The notes under the pieces were generated by a model. It made no database searches and was not told where the DNA came from. It was given only the letters and a program-made list of their open reading frames with translations. A stretch of 64,000 bases of DNA from Leptospira meyeri (lineage in GTDB: Bacteria; Spirochaetota; Leptospiria; Leptospirales; Leptospiraceae): assembly GCF_004368965.1 (NCBI RefSeq), contig NZ_SORO01000001.1, positions 806,001 to 870,000 of the forward strand, in the 5' to 3' direction. Positions 35,137-45,089 of this stretch are shown in pieces. A program made the translations under genes and the position numbers. Each line of letters starts with the position of its first letter. Position 1 is the stretch's first letter.

Positions 35137-38100
35137 TTATTGCCTAAGGGAATGGTGGATTTGCACCAATCTTGCAATTTCTGCCCCAATCAAATTTGGC
35201 ATGGAATAAAAGTTGTCTGCCGTAATCTGAAGGGAGTCGTGGAACACATGTTCCGCAATGTAGCGAGACCCGAGTCCCACCCCTAAAAATACATAATTTT
35301 TGTCCTGGTTTTTCAGTACAGCTTCTTTCAATTTCCTAGTGTCAAAAGATGCCAGTTCGTCCTCGATATAGGTCTTGGCCCTTTGCCCTCGGAAGTCAGA
35401 AAGGAGGACAATGATCTTGGTTTGGGCGTCCGGAGAGAAAAACCGCTCCGAATTGGAAAGAACTTGGTATTCTGGGATACTGTCCCCATGCCAATTTTTA
35501 CAAAGAGCACTAAAAACCTCTTCTTCCTTTTCTGCGGTGTAATCTTCTTCCGCTGATTTTAGGTTAAATATGTCCACAGTGTCTTTGGAGTTTTTGATAT
35601 CACAAAACGTATGAACACTTGTTTTGATATCGTGTTCATTTAGGATATGTAAACTCACAAGGAGAGCCGAAAGCATCGCAATCGAATACTCAAAGTTAAA
35701 GATCCGACGACACTTCGAAACAAGGAAGCTAACTTCTACACCTTTTAGCTTTTCATCATTCTTTTCGATTGTGGTTTTATCGAAGATTTTGGTATCTCCC
35801 CTTCCACTTTTGTACGAAATGTATTTTCTTGCATCAACCCTTGAGCCTTCGTTTTTGTACATCCGGTGGATGTCAATTTCAGGATCAAAGAGCTGTTCTA
35901 AGTTAAGTTCCACTTCTTCCAGTTCTTTTCCAAACACGGACTTAAATTCTTCAAGACCCACCATAATGGAATAATCCCAAAGGAGACGGCGTTTCTTTAA
36001 AAATTGTTTATAGAGCTCATCGGTTCTGTACCCCCAAGCACCTCCTCCTCCTTGTGGTTCTCCTTGGCCTTGGTTTCCTTGGGTGTCTTGTCCATACCAG
36101 GCATCAGGACCTTCTTTGGTGCTGCCTCCGGTCTCTGGAGTATTGATCTCGATTCCACGTTTGGTTTCGGCACCCGAGTTCAATTTTTTAGCAACACCTG
36201 TTAGGGGGTCTCTTTTATGGAGTTCTGGGTCCCACCAATTTTTACGGTTTAATCCTGATTCAACGGTAAACGTTTTTTTTTTCTCTTCGATTTCCTCGAA
36301 GAGTGTTGAGACAACTTCTACACCAGAAAGAAATCCTTCGAGGAGTCTTTCGAGTTCCTTTCTTTCTTTTGGATCAGCAATTTGGTTCGTATAATAAATC
36401 TTTCCACCACGAATGGCAATGTCTTTTACATCTGTTTGGTTGTGGCGATAGATATGATTTTTCCATTTCAAAAGATTAGAGATTCCAAATCGGTAAGGCA
36501 TTAGATTTGCTGAACCAATCGTGCGTTTTTCTGCCAACTCTTTGGCTTTGAGATGGAAACGTGCGAGGGAACGAGGAAGAACCCCTTCCGGTAGATAAAA
36601 CTCTAAAATCTCTTCTAAAACTTTTACATCTTCTAGTTCAGGGAAAAGAATAGGGGTAAAGCGATTCCGAAAAGCACGAGATATCGTTGTCACCGATTTG
36701 GAGGCACGGAAGGATTTCATTCCAAACACAATGGATTTTTCTGTGAGTTGGATGGGAAGATATTCACCTGACTCTGGAGGCAGAGTTAAGGAACGAGCAT
36801 CGTCCGTTAACATATTCATCTTCTCTACCAGTTCGGCACCAGCAGATTCCAGTCCTGAGATAAGAATGATATGACCTTTTCGAATGGACCTTGTTAGAGG
36901 CCCGTCCACCCATGACACACTTTCAATATTTCCTTCTTCTGTCGGTTTTAAAGCACCCACTACATCGGAGGTATGCATCCCTTTGGATAACATCACCGAT
37001 TCCAGTTCGATTCCCGTGAGTTCAGTAAAGAGTGGTAAAAACTCTTGTGGGTCTTGGTCTTCTCTGTATTCGATTAAGATATTTTCTTTCGCTTGGATGG
37101 CAGTGAATACTTGGTCGAGGAATTGTAACACAGGCTCCGGCGTAGGATAAGTAGAAAGAAGCGAGATTGTTTTTTTCTCGTCCCAGGTTTTGATTTCTTT
37201 ATCGTTCCAAAAAATGGTAGAACCTTGTACATATCCTTTGGTAGGGACAAGTTTCACCGACCCACCAAACTCGGATTCGATGAGTTCTCTTTGTTTGGCT
37301 TTGTCTTCTTTTTTACGGAAAGGTTCTTCGAATAAATAGAGGGCTTCTCTTGCCGCAACTGTTTTGTCTTTGGCACCAAACAGAACCAAACGGTTACAAT
37401 ACTTTTGTAAGGTCCTTAAATTAAAATGGTACTTTTCTAAATCACCCTTTCCGATCTCACCTGACTTAATTCTAGCTTCTGATTCCAAACTGATCCGAAT
37501 GATTTGTTTTAAGACATCTTCCCCGAGCATGGGATAAAGTTTTTTTAAAATAAAAAACATTTCGTCAGGGGAATAAGGATCTACATACACAACTGCAAAA
37601 TGTTTGGTGATATCAAATGGAAGGGGTTTTCTTCCTTCAAAACCTTCACTTGGATTTTGGGTTCCGATAAACCAAAATCCAGTTTTCCCGTTAACTCTTT
37701 CCCCACTTCCTTCCAAAAGATCTAAGTAATTGGATTCATAAACAGAAGAAAATCGTTTGATGATGTTTGGTGCACAGAGGTTCATCTCATCGGCCACAAA
37801 ACTAAGTCCTTCTGACAAAGCGTTGGTAAGGGGCCCATTCGACCATGTAAATCCTTTCCCATCCAGAAGGATGCGGTAAGAACCAATTAGGTCTTCTGGC
37901 AATGTGTCTTCATTAAAACTAAACCTTAGTGTGGGTTGTTTGCGAAGAGAGTTAATATAATAGATAAGTGCGTTTTTTCCAACGCCCGCATCTCCCACGA
38001 GAAGGACAGGAATCCCTTCGAGCATTGGGTATAGAATTTTTTGTAAGGTTTGTTTGACCGAGTCAGTTTCGACAAGGCTAGAAGGGAAAACGGGAAACTT

Positions 38101-38175
38101 ACTCGTGGGCGGGAGGACCGGCACTTTCACATCAGCGATGGTAACAAATTCCATATCCTTCAGATTTCTATCCAT
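35137..38175 (-). CDS. Tandem AAA+ / degenerate VWA protein (midasin/chelatase-like architecture)
   Basis: A 1012-residue soluble protein. AAA-1 (about 25-290) has Walker A GDAGVGKN (61-68, with Asn in place of the usual Thr/Ser), Walker B SFVADE (125-130) and sensor-1 GTQN (171-174), but no clear arginine finger (DITKHF). AAA-2 (about 335-620) has no P-loop and a broken Walker B (IILISGLE), yet keeps the arginine-rich finger SRAFRNRF (499-506). A Gly/Gln-rich linker (683-713) leads to a VWA-like domain (about 811-1012) whose DxSxS is lost (VSKCRR) while LSDFRG persists. The layout resembles BchI plus BchD, CobS/CobT or midasin fused into one chain. The partner is unknown. It is 5 bp upstream of smpB. 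Confidence 0.75.
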   Translation of the reverse strand: MDRNLKDMEFVTIADVKVPVLPPTSKFPVFPSSLVETDSVKQTLQKILYPMLEGIPVLLVGDAGVGKNALIYYINSLRKQPTLRFSFNEDTLPEDLIGSYRILLDGKGFTWSNGPLTNALSEGLSFVADEMNLCAPNIIKRFSSVYESNYLDLLEGSGERVNGKTGFWFIGTQNPSEGFEGRKPLPFDITKHFAVVYVDPYSPDEMFFILKKLYPMLGEDVLKQIIRISLESEARIKSGEIGKGDLEKYHFNLRTLQKYCNRLVLFGAKDKTVAAREALYLFEEPFRKKEDKAKQRELIESEFGGSVKLVPTKGYVQGSTIFWNDKEIKTWDEKKTISLLSTYPTPEPVLQFLDQVFTAIQAKENILIEYREDQDPQEFLPLFTELTGIELESVMLSKGMHTSDVVGALKPTEEGNIESVSWVDGPLTRSIRKGHIILISGLESAGAELVEKMNMLTDDARSLTLPPESGEYLPIQLTEKSIVFGMKSFRASKSVTTISRAFRNRFTPILFPELEDVKVLEEILEFYLPEGVLPRSLARFHLKAKELAEKRTIGSANLMPYRFGISNLLKWKNHIYRHNQTDVKDIAIRGGKIYYTNQIADPKERKELERLLEGFLSGVEVVSTLFEEIEEKKKTFTVESGLNRKNWWDPELHKRDPLTGVAKKLNSGAETKRGIEINTPETGGSTKEGPDAWYGQDTQGNQGQGEPQGGGGAWGYRTDELYKQFLKKRRLLWDYSIMVGLEEFKSVFGKELEEVELNLEQLFDPEIDIHRMYKNEGSRVDARKYISYKSGRGDTKIFDKTTIEKNDEKLKGVEVSFLVSKCRRIFNFEYSIAMLSALLVSLHILNEHDIKTSVHTFCDIKNSKDTVDIFNLKSAEEDYTAEKEEEVFSALCKNWHGDSIPEYQVLSNSERFFSPDAQTKIIVLLSDFRGQRAKTYIEDELASFDTRKLKEAVLKNQDKNYVFLGVGLGSRYIAEHVFHDSLQITADNFYSMPNLIGAEIARLVQIHHSLRQ

Positions 38176-38235
38176 TTCCTAGGTGTAAACCAAATTCTAT
38201 TGACCGGTACCTCCGCCAAAAACCATGATGATTTC

Positions 38236-39333
38236 ATGGATTTCGCAAATAGAATGTATGGGATTGATTCCTCCCCCATCCGCAAGGCTTTTGAGCTGGC
38301 ACGGACTATCCAAAACCCGATCAATCTGAGTATCGGCCAACCTCACTTTCCTTGCCCACCTAACATCATTGATGCTTTAACGAAAGCGGCCCGTGATGGG
38401 AAAACCTCTTATACCTTAACTGGTGGGATTCCTGAATTAAAATCAGCAATGGCTGAAAAATACAGAACCCAAAATAAAATTTCTTATGCCCATGAAGATA
38501 GAATCCTCGTCACTTCAGGAATTTCCTCTGCTTTATTTTTACTCTTCAATGCACTGGTGAACGAAGGAGACGAATGTTTGGTAGTCTCTCCTTACTTTTT
38601 AATGTATCCGGCAATGTTAAAATTTTATGGTGGCAAGGTTGTCCCCTTAGAAGAAAGTTTCAAACCAGAGGATTTAGAATCTTTAAAATCTAAAAAATTC
38701 AAACTCATCATTTTTTCCAATCCATCCAATCCGACAGGAAAGGTTCTTTCCAAAGAACAACTAAAGGCCCTTGCAAACTTAGCGGAAAACACGGGAGCCT
38801 ATCTGATCAGCGATGAAATTTACGAACTCTTTGATTATGATAACCAGTTTTTTTCGATTGGTTCGGAATATGAAAAAACCATCACACTCACTGGTTTTTC
38901 CAAAACCTACAATATGACTGGTCTTAGGCTTGCCACCATCCTTGCCGAAGACAAGGTGATTAAGGCTCTCACCACCTTACAACAATATACGGTAGTCTGT
39001 GCTCCTTCCATCACCCAATGGGCCGGTATCGAAGCCTTAAAAACAGATATGAGTGCATATATTCAAGACTATAAAGAAAAACGTGACTTTGTTTATGAAT
39101 CTTTAAAAGACTACTACCCCATCCAAAAATCTGGTGGAGCCTTTTATTCCTTCTTCCAAGTTCCTGTCACCGACGAAGAATTCATCCAAAGAGCCGTTAA
39201 AAAAGATCTGATCTTAGTTCCTGGATTTATCTTTTGTGATCAAAAGAATTTTGTGCGACTTTCCTTTGCCACCGAATGGGATACTTTGAAACGAGGGATG
39301 ATAGCATTACAGGAACTTTCTAAGGAAAGTTAA
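38236..39333 (+). CDS. Fold-type I aminotransferase (class I/II)
   Basis: A PLP-dependent aminotransferase of 365 residues. The Asn/Pro motif SNPSNPTGK, the Asp of ISDEIYELF and the Schiff-base Lys in GFSKTYNMTGLRLA are intact, with the C-terminal Arg in FVRLSFA for the substrate carboxylate. Substrate may be aspartate, aromatic or branched amino acids; the sequence does not decide. The ATG at 38236 is chosen because an upstream in-frame start at 38050 lies inside the divergent AAA gene and adds unrelated residues. Confidence 0.88.
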   Translation: MDFANRMYGIDSSPIRKAFELARTIQNPINLSIGQPHFPCPPNIIDALTKAARDGKTSYTLTGGIPELKSAMAEKYRTQNKISYAHEDRILVTSGISSALFLLFNALVNEGDECLVVSPYFLMYPAMLKFYGGKVVPLEESFKPEDLESLKSKKFKLIIFSNPSNPTGKVLSKEQLKALANLAENTGAYLISDEIYELFDYDNQFFSIGSEYEKTITLTGFSKTYNMTGLRLATILAEDKVIKALTTLQQYTVVCAPSITQWAGIEALKTDMSAYIQDYKEKRDFVYESLKDYYPIQKSGGAFYSFFQVPVTDEEFIQRAVKKDLILVPGFIFCDQKNFVRLSFATEWDTLKRGMIALQELSKES

Positions 39334-39374
39334 ATTCTTTATAGTCAGATTAGATAAGGAAAACTTAGGATTTT

Positions 39375-40223
39375 ATGAACGAATCGATTTGGTTATCTCT
39401 TTGGACCCTCTCGACTTATGGAATCCTATTTTTTTTTGGAGCAAGCCTTGCTAGTTTTTATACAACTCTAGCGGAACGAATCCTGACTTTTTGTTACGGT
39501 AAAAGAAGAAAGGAATCGCAAGGATTCAAACGCTGGAAAATCATTCTCGCAAAACCGAGCCATTGTCCATCTTGCGGGCATTTGGTGAAAAAAAACCACC
39601 TCATACCCATTATTGGTTGGTTTTTGACAAATGGGAAATGTGACTCTTGTGAAACTGATCTACCAAAACTCTACCCACTCACGGAATTTCTATTTGGGCT
39701 CGTTGCTATCTTTGTATTTTTTGTTTCAGAAGATATAGCGGGGACTATTTTACTTCTTTTTTTATTTGGACATCTACTCATCTCTATGATGACAGATGTG
39801 GCAAAATTTTCCCTCGATTATGAAAATCTTCCCTTTCTCATCGGATTTGGTTTCCTATCCAACTACTTTTTGTTTGGTGAAGCAGGCAACATTGAATCAC
39901 TTTGGGTCTTTTTCGGGTTTTTAGGTTTTTATCTTTTGATTTATCTTTTGTTCCGTGGGGGGACAGGCCTTGGCGATGTTATCTTTTCACCGATTTTTGC
40001 TGCTATTGCCGGAAATCCCTTTTGGATTTTGTATTTTAATTCTGCTTACTTACTTGCCGTCGGGTTTAGTTTTCTTTTACGAAAAAAAGGGGAACCCTTA
40101 AAAGGAAAAAAAATTCCGATGGGTCTTTATTTTTCTCTCGGATTATTTTTTACTTATTTTGCAAGACTACTTGTCCATTACTACAACTTGGAGGGATTTC
40201 CAATCTATGGAACCATTGAATGA
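39375..40223 (+). CDS. pilD: Prepilin peptidase / N-methyltransferase (A24)
   Basis: PilD cuts and methylates type IV prepilins and pseudopilins at the inner membrane. The 282-residue protein has about eight membrane spans, the zinc-type cysteine pairs CPSC and CDSC in the first cytoplasmic loop, and the two catalytic aspartates in MMTDVAKF and GLGDVIF. It is a full-length bifunctional form. No pilin genes are adjacent. Its 3' end overlaps pdxH by 17 bp. Confidence 0.92.
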   Translation: MNESIWLSLWTLSTYGILFFFGASLASFYTTLAERILTFCYGKRRKESQGFKRWKIILAKPSHCPSCGHLVKKNHLIPIIGWFLTNGKCDSCETDLPKLYPLTEFLFGLVAIFVFFVSEDIAGTILLLFLFGHLLISMMTDVAKFSLDYENLPFLIGFGFLSNYFLFGEAGNIESLWVFFGFLGFYLLIYLLFRGGTGLGDVIFSPIFAAIAGNPFWILYFNSAYLLAVGFSFLLRKKGEPLKGKKIPMGLYFSLGLFFTYFARLLVHYYNLEGFPIYGTIE

Positions 40224-40854
40224 ATTACCGCATATGAGAAAACTCTACACTCGCTCTGTTCTTTCGGAAGAAACTGCCGGTTCTGATCCTCTGAAGTTAT
40301 TTAGTCTTTGGTTTTCTGAAGCAAAAGAAGAAGGTGAAGCCGAACCAAACGCGATGAGCCTTGCCACAGTAGACAAAACGGGCCAACCATCAGTACGCAT
40401 CGTTTTACTCAAAGGACAGATTCGTGACGAGTTTCAGTTTTTTACCAATTATGATTCGGACAAAGGGAGAGATATTGCAGAGAACCATCTCGTAGCTCTG
40501 GGTTTCTTTTGGCCCAAACTCGAAAGGCAAATTCGTATCGAAGGAAGGGCAAAACGCATATCCAAAGAAGAATCGGAAAGTTATTTTGCAATCAGGCCAA
40601 GAGAATCCCAAATTGGAGCGTTAACATCAAACCAAAGTTCGGTGGTTCCCTCTAGAGAATTTTTAGAAGAGAAGTTTGCCTCTCTCACAAAAGAATGGGA
40701 AGGAAAAGAAATTCCAAAACCAGAAAATTGGGGTGGGTATTCAGTTTCCCCCACTAAAATCGAATTTTGGCAAGGAAGGGTCGGAAGATTACATGATCGG
40801 ATTCAATTTAAAAGATTCGAATATGGATGGGAAAGGTCTAGGCTATCCCCGTAA
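40207..40854 (+). CDS. pdxH: Pyridoxamine 5'-phosphate oxidase
   Basis: PdxH oxidises pyridoxine or pyridoxamine 5'-phosphate to PLP using FMN. Signatures: PNAMSLATV, PSVRIVLLKG, FFTNYDSDKGRD, LGFFWPKLERQIRIEG and the C-terminal RLHDRIQF...WERSRLSP. The ATG at 40207 is preferred because GGAGGG lies about 11 bases upstream, placing the start inside the end of pilD. An ATG at 40234 is also possible. Riboflavin genes nearby would supply the FMN cofactor, although they are on the other strand. Confidence 0.92.
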   Translation: MEPLNELPHMRKLYTRSVLSEETAGSDPLKLFSLWFSEAKEEGEAEPNAMSLATVDKTGQPSVRIVLLKGQIRDEFQFFTNYDSDKGRDIAENHLVALGFFWPKLERQIRIEGRAKRISKEESESYFAIRPRESQIGALTSNQSSVVPSREFLEEKFASLTKEWEGKEIPKPENWGGYSVSPTKIEFWQGRVGRLHDRIQFKRFEYGWERSRLSP

Positions 40855-40951
40855 GGTATGTATCACTATTCCGAGAGTTGGCTTCTCCAAATAGAGACAA
40901 GAAGTTATATGATTTTTAACTAAATTATATATATTAAATAAGAATTACAGA

Positions 40952-41464
40952 ATGAAAATAATAAAGTACCTAATCTTTAATATTATGTTCATTTTGATAA
41001 TACCTACTTCTTTTGGTCACCAAGGAACTTTAACAAAGTTTAGAAGATATTCTGAAAAATTCGATCTCTTATCAGGAATTGAAGTATTTTATTTTTTAAT
41101 CATCCTATTTATTACAATAGTTTTCTTTAGTTTTAAAATCAACTTCCACGCTAAATCTTGGATTCATTTCATTTTAAAGTTTCCAGCATTGCTGGTTAGC
41201 GTTGTTTTTATCTTTGTCTCTTATCTTATATTGATATACTTATTCTTTTTTGCAATTTTCGAGAGTGGTATATCGAATATACCTGTTACTATCATTCTTT
41301 ATAGCATTCTATTAACTGTTTTTAAAACTGCCTTTATTACAGTATTCTTAAAATTAAGGAATAAATCCATTTTAGTCTTTTCATCTTTTACCATGCTCTT
41401 TATTTCAAATCTCTACTTAATATTTATACCTATTTGGCTATACATACCAGCACCACCTCCCTAA
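40952..41464 (+). CDS. Hypothetical membrane protein, AT-rich
   Basis: A 170-residue protein with about four membrane spans and Phe/Ile/Leu-dominated composition, starting with a possible signal (IIKYLIFNIMFILIIPTSFG) and ending APPP. Base composition is clearly more AT-rich than the neighbouring genes, which suggests later acquisition, though membrane proteins also skew that way. No family is recognised. It stands between pdxH and convergent ribBA with nothing to suggest a partner. The ribosome-binding site is weak. Confidence 0.5.
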   Translation: MKIIKYLIFNIMFILIIPTSFGHQGTLTKFRRYSEKFDLLSGIEVFYFLIILFITIVFFSFKINFHAKSWIHFILKFPALLVSVVFIFVSYLILIYLFFFAIFESGISNIPVTIILYSILLTVFKTAFITVFLKLRNKSILVFSSFTMLFISNLYLIFIPIWLYIPAPPP

Positions 41465-41521
41465 AATATGCGAGATTAATGAAAAAAGAAACTCAGAATA
41501 ACAAAGACTAATATAAGTTGA

Positions 41522-42730
41522 TCAACCGTGCAAATTTAACAAATGACCTAACTTTGTTTTTTTTGTCTGCAGGTATCGAGTATTTTCTTCCACGGGATCA
41601 ATCTCAATTGGAACTCGTTCTGTTACATGTAAATTGTAACCTTCGAGTCCCACAATCTTACGAGGGTTATTCGTGATGAGTTTCATTTGTTTCACCCCAA
41701 TATCTCGTAAAATCTGAGCCCCGATTCCGTATTCTCTTAGGTCAGGAGCAAATCCCAATTTTTCATTGGCTTCGACTGTATCGAGTCCACCCTCTTGCAA
41801 AGAATAGGCTTTGAGTTTGTTAATGATCCCAATCCCACGTCCCTCTTGGCGCATATAAAGTAATACACCATTTCCTTCTTTTTCAATCATGCGCAGGGCA
41901 TTATGGAGTTGAGGCCCACAATCGCAACGCTGCGAAGAAAAAATATCTCCCGTCAAACATTCACTATGAACACGAACAAGCACTGGTTTTTCAGGATCGA
42001 TCTCACCTTTCACAAGAGCCATATGAATCTTATCATCAATTTGAGTGGAATAAGCTTTGATTTTAAAATCACCAAACTCCGTTGGCAAACTTGCTTCCAC
42101 TTCCAAATGGATTAATTTTTCTTTATGCCTTCTGTAACGAATTAAATCTTCTATCGTATAAATATTAAGACCGTGTGTTTTTGCAAATTTTTCCAAATCT
42201 GGAATCCTTGCCATCGATCCATCGTCATTCATGATTTCACAAATCACACCACTTGGGTAAAGACCAGCTAACTTTGCCAAGTCGACTGCGGCTTCTGTAT
42301 GGCCTGCCCTACGTAAAACTCCACCCGTAACCGCTTGCAGCGGAAACATATGACCGGGACGCATCAAATCTTCCGATTTGGTCTTTGGATCGAGAAGCGC
42401 TTCCACCGTTTTAGCTCTGTCTGGCGCCGAGATTCCCGTAGTCGTTCCATGTTTAGCATCCACAGAAACGGTAAAGGCCGTTCCGTGTTTATCTCCCAAG
42501 GAAAGATCATCCACCATCTTTCCGAGACCAAGTGTTTGTAACCTTTCCCTTTCCATCGGGACACAAATGAGTCCGCGACCGTGAGTTGCCATAAAGTTGA
42601 TTTTGTCTTTGTCTGCAAATTGGGAAGCACAGACCAAATCTCCTTCGTTTTCTCTGTCTTCAGAGTCGACAAGAATGATCATTTTGCCTTGACGGATTTC
42701 TTCGATTGCTTCTTCGATCGGACGTATCAT
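41522..42730 (-). CDS. ribBA: Bifunctional DHBP synthase / GTP cyclohydrolase II
   Basis: RibBA provides both starting blocks of riboflavin. The N-terminal half (1-200) makes 3,4-dihydroxy-2-butanone 4-phosphate and shows [22 protein letters not shown] and RPGHMFPL with [10 protein letters not shown]. The C-terminal half opens GTP, with the zinc cysteines in [16 protein letters not shown] and RQEGRGIGI. The 402-residue length is normal and both sites look intact. It is separated from ribE/ribD by the divergent STAS gene. I saw no FMN riboswitch upstream (42731-42848). Confidence 0.95.
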   Translation of the reverse strand: MIRPIEEAIEEIRQGKMIILVDSEDRENEGDLVCASQFADKDKINFMATHGRGLICVPMERERLQTLGLGKMVDDLSLGDKHGTAFTVSVDAKHGTTTGISAPDRAKTVEALLDPKTKSEDLMRPGHMFPLQAVTGGVLRRAGHTEAAVDLAKLAGLYPSGVICEIMNDDGSMARIPDLEKFAKTHGLNIYTIEDLIRYRRHKEKLIHLEVEASLPTEFGDFKIKAYSTQIDDKIHMALVKGEIDPEKPVLVRVHSECLTGDIFSSQRCDCGPQLHNALRMIEKEGNGVLLYMRQEGRGIGIINKLKAYSLQEGGLDTVEANEKLGFAPDLREYGIGAQILRDIGVKQMKLITNNPRKIVGLEGYNLHVTERVPIEIDPVEENTRYLQTKKTKLGHLLNLHG

Positions 42731-42848
42731 GGGGAAAGGCCTCTATATACTAAAACTCTGAAAGCCGTTCCGAATTAAAGAAGATTCCCAAAGAAAGTCA
42801 TTGATTTTTCCCCTTTCTTTTGTCTAAATATTCCGGATCGGAGGTCAT

Positions 42849-43229
42849 GTGGAACTGAAACTAAACGCAACGGGAAAGATCAAAACCATTGAAATTGCAG
42901 GAAAATTCGATATCGAATCCACAGAGGAATTTGAGTCAATCTTTGCAAAACTCATTGAACCAAACCCAAGTATCGTTTCCATCGAAATGAGTCGCCTTGA
43001 CTATATTGATTCCTCTGGAATTGGGTCTCTTATCAAAAGCCTTAACTCACTCAAAAACAAAAAAGGCAAACTCATCCTTGTTGGTATGAAGCCGATGATT
43101 TTGAACGTATTCAAATTAGCAAAATTAGATATGTTTTTTGAAATTATGAATGAAATGGATTTTCGAACCAAATACATTTCCGATGATGATACCGATTCCG
43201 AAATCGACGATCTTCTAAAACGAAACTAA
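42849..43229 (+). CDS. STAS-domain anti-sigma factor antagonist
   Basis: A 126-residue single STAS domain (about 1-108) with the phosphorylatable Ser in YIDSSGIGSLI, the hallmark of SpoIIAA/RsbV-type antagonists. A short acidic tail follows (DDDTDSEIDDLLKRN). In partner switching, the phospho form is released by a SpoIIE-type phosphatase, of which one is encoded at 23153-24892. The start is GTG at 42849 with GGAGG a few bases upstream; an overlapping ATG at 42847 is out of frame. It overlaps convergent ribE by 4 bp. Confidence 0.9.
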   Translation: MELKLNATGKIKTIEIAGKFDIESTEEFESIFAKLIEPNPSIVSIEMSRLDYIDSSGIGSLIKSLNSLKNKKGKLILVGMKPMILNVFKLAKLDMFFEIMNEMDFRTKYISDDDTDSEIDDLLKRN

Positions 43230-43834
43230 GACCCAGACCTCTGCTCCAAATAGTTTTCAATGTACTTGGCAAGTACATCCACTTCGACATTCAACCTTTG
43301 GTCTTTTTTCCAAGTATTTGCATTGGTTTTTTCCATTGTCTCAGGAATCAGGATGAGTTGGATATTTCCATCTTTAACATCAACCACAGTTAAGCTGATC
43401 CCGTCCAATGTCACCGATCCCTTTTTTACAAAATAACGTTGTAACTCTTTTGGAATCTCCACCCAAAACTCTTCCACTTCCGTCTCGATTTTTTTTCGAC
43501 TAATCACTTTTGCCATTCCATCCACATGGCCCTGAACCATATGACCACCAAAACGTTGCCCGAGTGCCATAGCTCGTTCTAAATTCACAGTTGAACCTTC
43601 CCCTAACCTAGACAAGTTGGTAAGTTCAAGCGATTTAAACGATGCATAAAATTTGAATAAATTGCCTAAGTCAGTAAATTCAGTGACAGTCATACAAGCG
43701 CCATTGATGGCAATCGAATCTCCTATTTTTAAATCAGGATTTTCCCATTCTGTTTCAATTGTGAATTGGATTCCCGAATCAATTGGTTCGATCGTGATGA
43801 CTTTTCCGAGGGTTTCTACAAGTCCAGTAAACAT
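43226..43834 (-). CDS. ribE: Riboflavin synthase, alpha subunit
   Basis: This enzyme dismutates two lumazine molecules into riboflavin. The 202-residue protein contains the duplicated lumazine-binding barrel: MFTGLVETLGKV and INGACMTVT in the first half, GHMVQGHVDG and LDGISLTVVDV in the second. Size is normal. It starts 3 bp after ribD on the same strand, so they are co-transcribed. The gene is also called ribC in some systems. Confidence 0.95.
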   Translation of the reverse strand: MFTGLVETLGKVITIEPIDSGIQFTIETEWENPDLKIGDSIAINGACMTVTEFTDLGNLFKFYASFKSLELTNLSRLGEGSTVNLERAMALGQRFGGHMVQGHVDGMAKVISRKKIETEVEEFWVEIPKELQRYFVKKGSVTLDGISLTVVDVKDGNIQLILIPETMEKTNANTWKKDQRLNVEVDVLAKYIENYLEQRSGS

Positions 43835-43837
43835 ACG

Positions 43838-45079
43838 TTAAATGCTCCTTTGAGGTTTCCTGATAAAAATACGGTTCGTTCCGACTAGATATTCAGAAAC
43901 TAATGGTTCATTATGATAAACAAAAGGAATTCCATTGGGAATGGATTTTTTTTCATTTCGAATTTCTAAAATTCGATCTTCTTCCGATAGTTCGTTTTGA
44001 AGAAACTTAGGAAAAAAGCTACCAGCCTCGCACAATAAAGTATTGATACCAAGATCTCCGAGAATTTCTAAAAATTTATCCCCATCATCAGGATAAATTA
44101 ATATACCCTCATAAGGGGAAAGAATTTTGATCTGATCCTCTAATTCTTTCGGAATTGGTTTCGAATCATCATCTGTTAAAATAAAAAAAATACATTTTTT
44201 GACTCCAAACTTTTTCGTTAAATCTTTCTGTTTTTCAAAAAAAATCTCTAATGGTAGTTGGTTCTCATCCAAACAAAAAATACGAAAAGGTTGGTAAATA
44301 TCTTCCTCTAAGCGATGTAATTTTTCAGAATCTTTTGTGTATAATAATAATGAAGAGATAAGTCCAGCACCGGCTTCAAAAAAAGGTTCTAATTCAGTAA
44401 CCCGTATTCCTGGTTTTTGCGAAAGAATCATTTCTTCTGAAATTCGAAAATGGAGAGAAGGAGTATCGGAAAGAATCGTTCCTGGACCGACAGCAATCGC
44501 ATCCATTTTGGCTCGAAAGATTTGTAAATACAAATCCATCTCTTCTGAGCTCACACGTTCTTTCTTTTTATCTTTCGATGCATAATTTCCTTCGATCGAT
44601 GTGGCTGCTTTGATCCAAACCCATGGCCGTCCCGTTTGGATTCGATGTAAAAAACCTTGTAAAAAAGGGAGGGATACCTTTGCAAGCATGGGATCTAAGG
44701 CTACAGAAATTCCAGACTCGGAGTATTTTTCCCAATCTCCCGAAGAAACTAAGGGATTGGGATCTCTCCATCCAAGTTTGATTTCTTTTGGTTTTCTTTC
44801 GATCACCAAATCACAGCAAGGTGGTGTTTTTCCAAAATGTGTGCAAGGTTCTAAACTGACAGAAAGGATTTGATTTTTTTCTGTTTGGGAATAACGAGAA
44901 TATAGTTCCCTTTCCGCATGATTGCCGCCAAATTTTTGGGTATGGGCACTGGCAAGAATGGAACCTGATTCATCTGTTAATACAGCAGAAACGGGAGGAT
45001 TGGCACCGGTTTTTCCCATTGCCAAAAACCCAAGTAAAGAATGCAGAGAATAAGTTTCCTTTCGTTTCTCTGCATCCAT
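43838..45079 (-). CDS. ribD: Bifunctional riboflavin deaminase/reductase
   Basis: RibD deaminates and then reduces the pyrimidine intermediate of riboflavin synthesis. The deaminase half shows ANPPVSAV, the zinc His/Glu in GNHAERELY and Cys in LEPCTHFGKTPPCCD. The reductase half is more divergent: TSIEGNYA, MDAIAVGPGTILSDTPSL and INTLLCEAG match the family pattern. The ATG at 45079 is chosen since it follows the secF stop (45090) by 10 bp; an earlier in-frame ATG at 45172 would sit inside secF. The long divergent middle (about 255-350) is unusual. Confidence 0.9.
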   Translation of the reverse strand: MDAEKRKETYSLHSLLGFLAMGKTGANPPVSAVLTDESGSILASAHTQKFGGNHAERELYSRYSQTEKNQILSVSLEPCTHFGKTPPCCDLVIERKPKEIKLGWRDPNPLVSSGDWEKYSESGISVALDPMLAKVSLPFLQGFLHRIQTGRPWVWIKAATSIEGNYASKDKKKERVSSEEMDLYLQIFRAKMDAIAVGPGTILSDTPSLHFRISEEMILSQKPGIRVTELEPFFEAGAGLISSLLLYTKDSEKLHRLEEDIYQPFRIFCLDENQLPLEIFFEKQKDLTKKFGVKKCIFFILTDDDSKPIPKELEDQIKILSPYEGILIYPDDGDKFLEILGDLGINTLLCEAGSFFPKFLQNELSEEDRILEIRNEKKSIPNGIPFVYHNEPLVSEYLVGTNRIFIRKPQRSI

Positions 45080-45089
45080 AAGACTTTTG

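Noticed and set aside
38050..38235. N-terminal extension of the aminotransferase
   Set aside because: It lies within the start of the divergent AAA/VWA gene, and its residues do not resemble aminotransferases.
42731..42848. FMN riboswitch upstream of ribBA
   Set aside because: The spacer is only 118 bp and shared with the divergent STAS gene. I could not find the conserved RFN helices.
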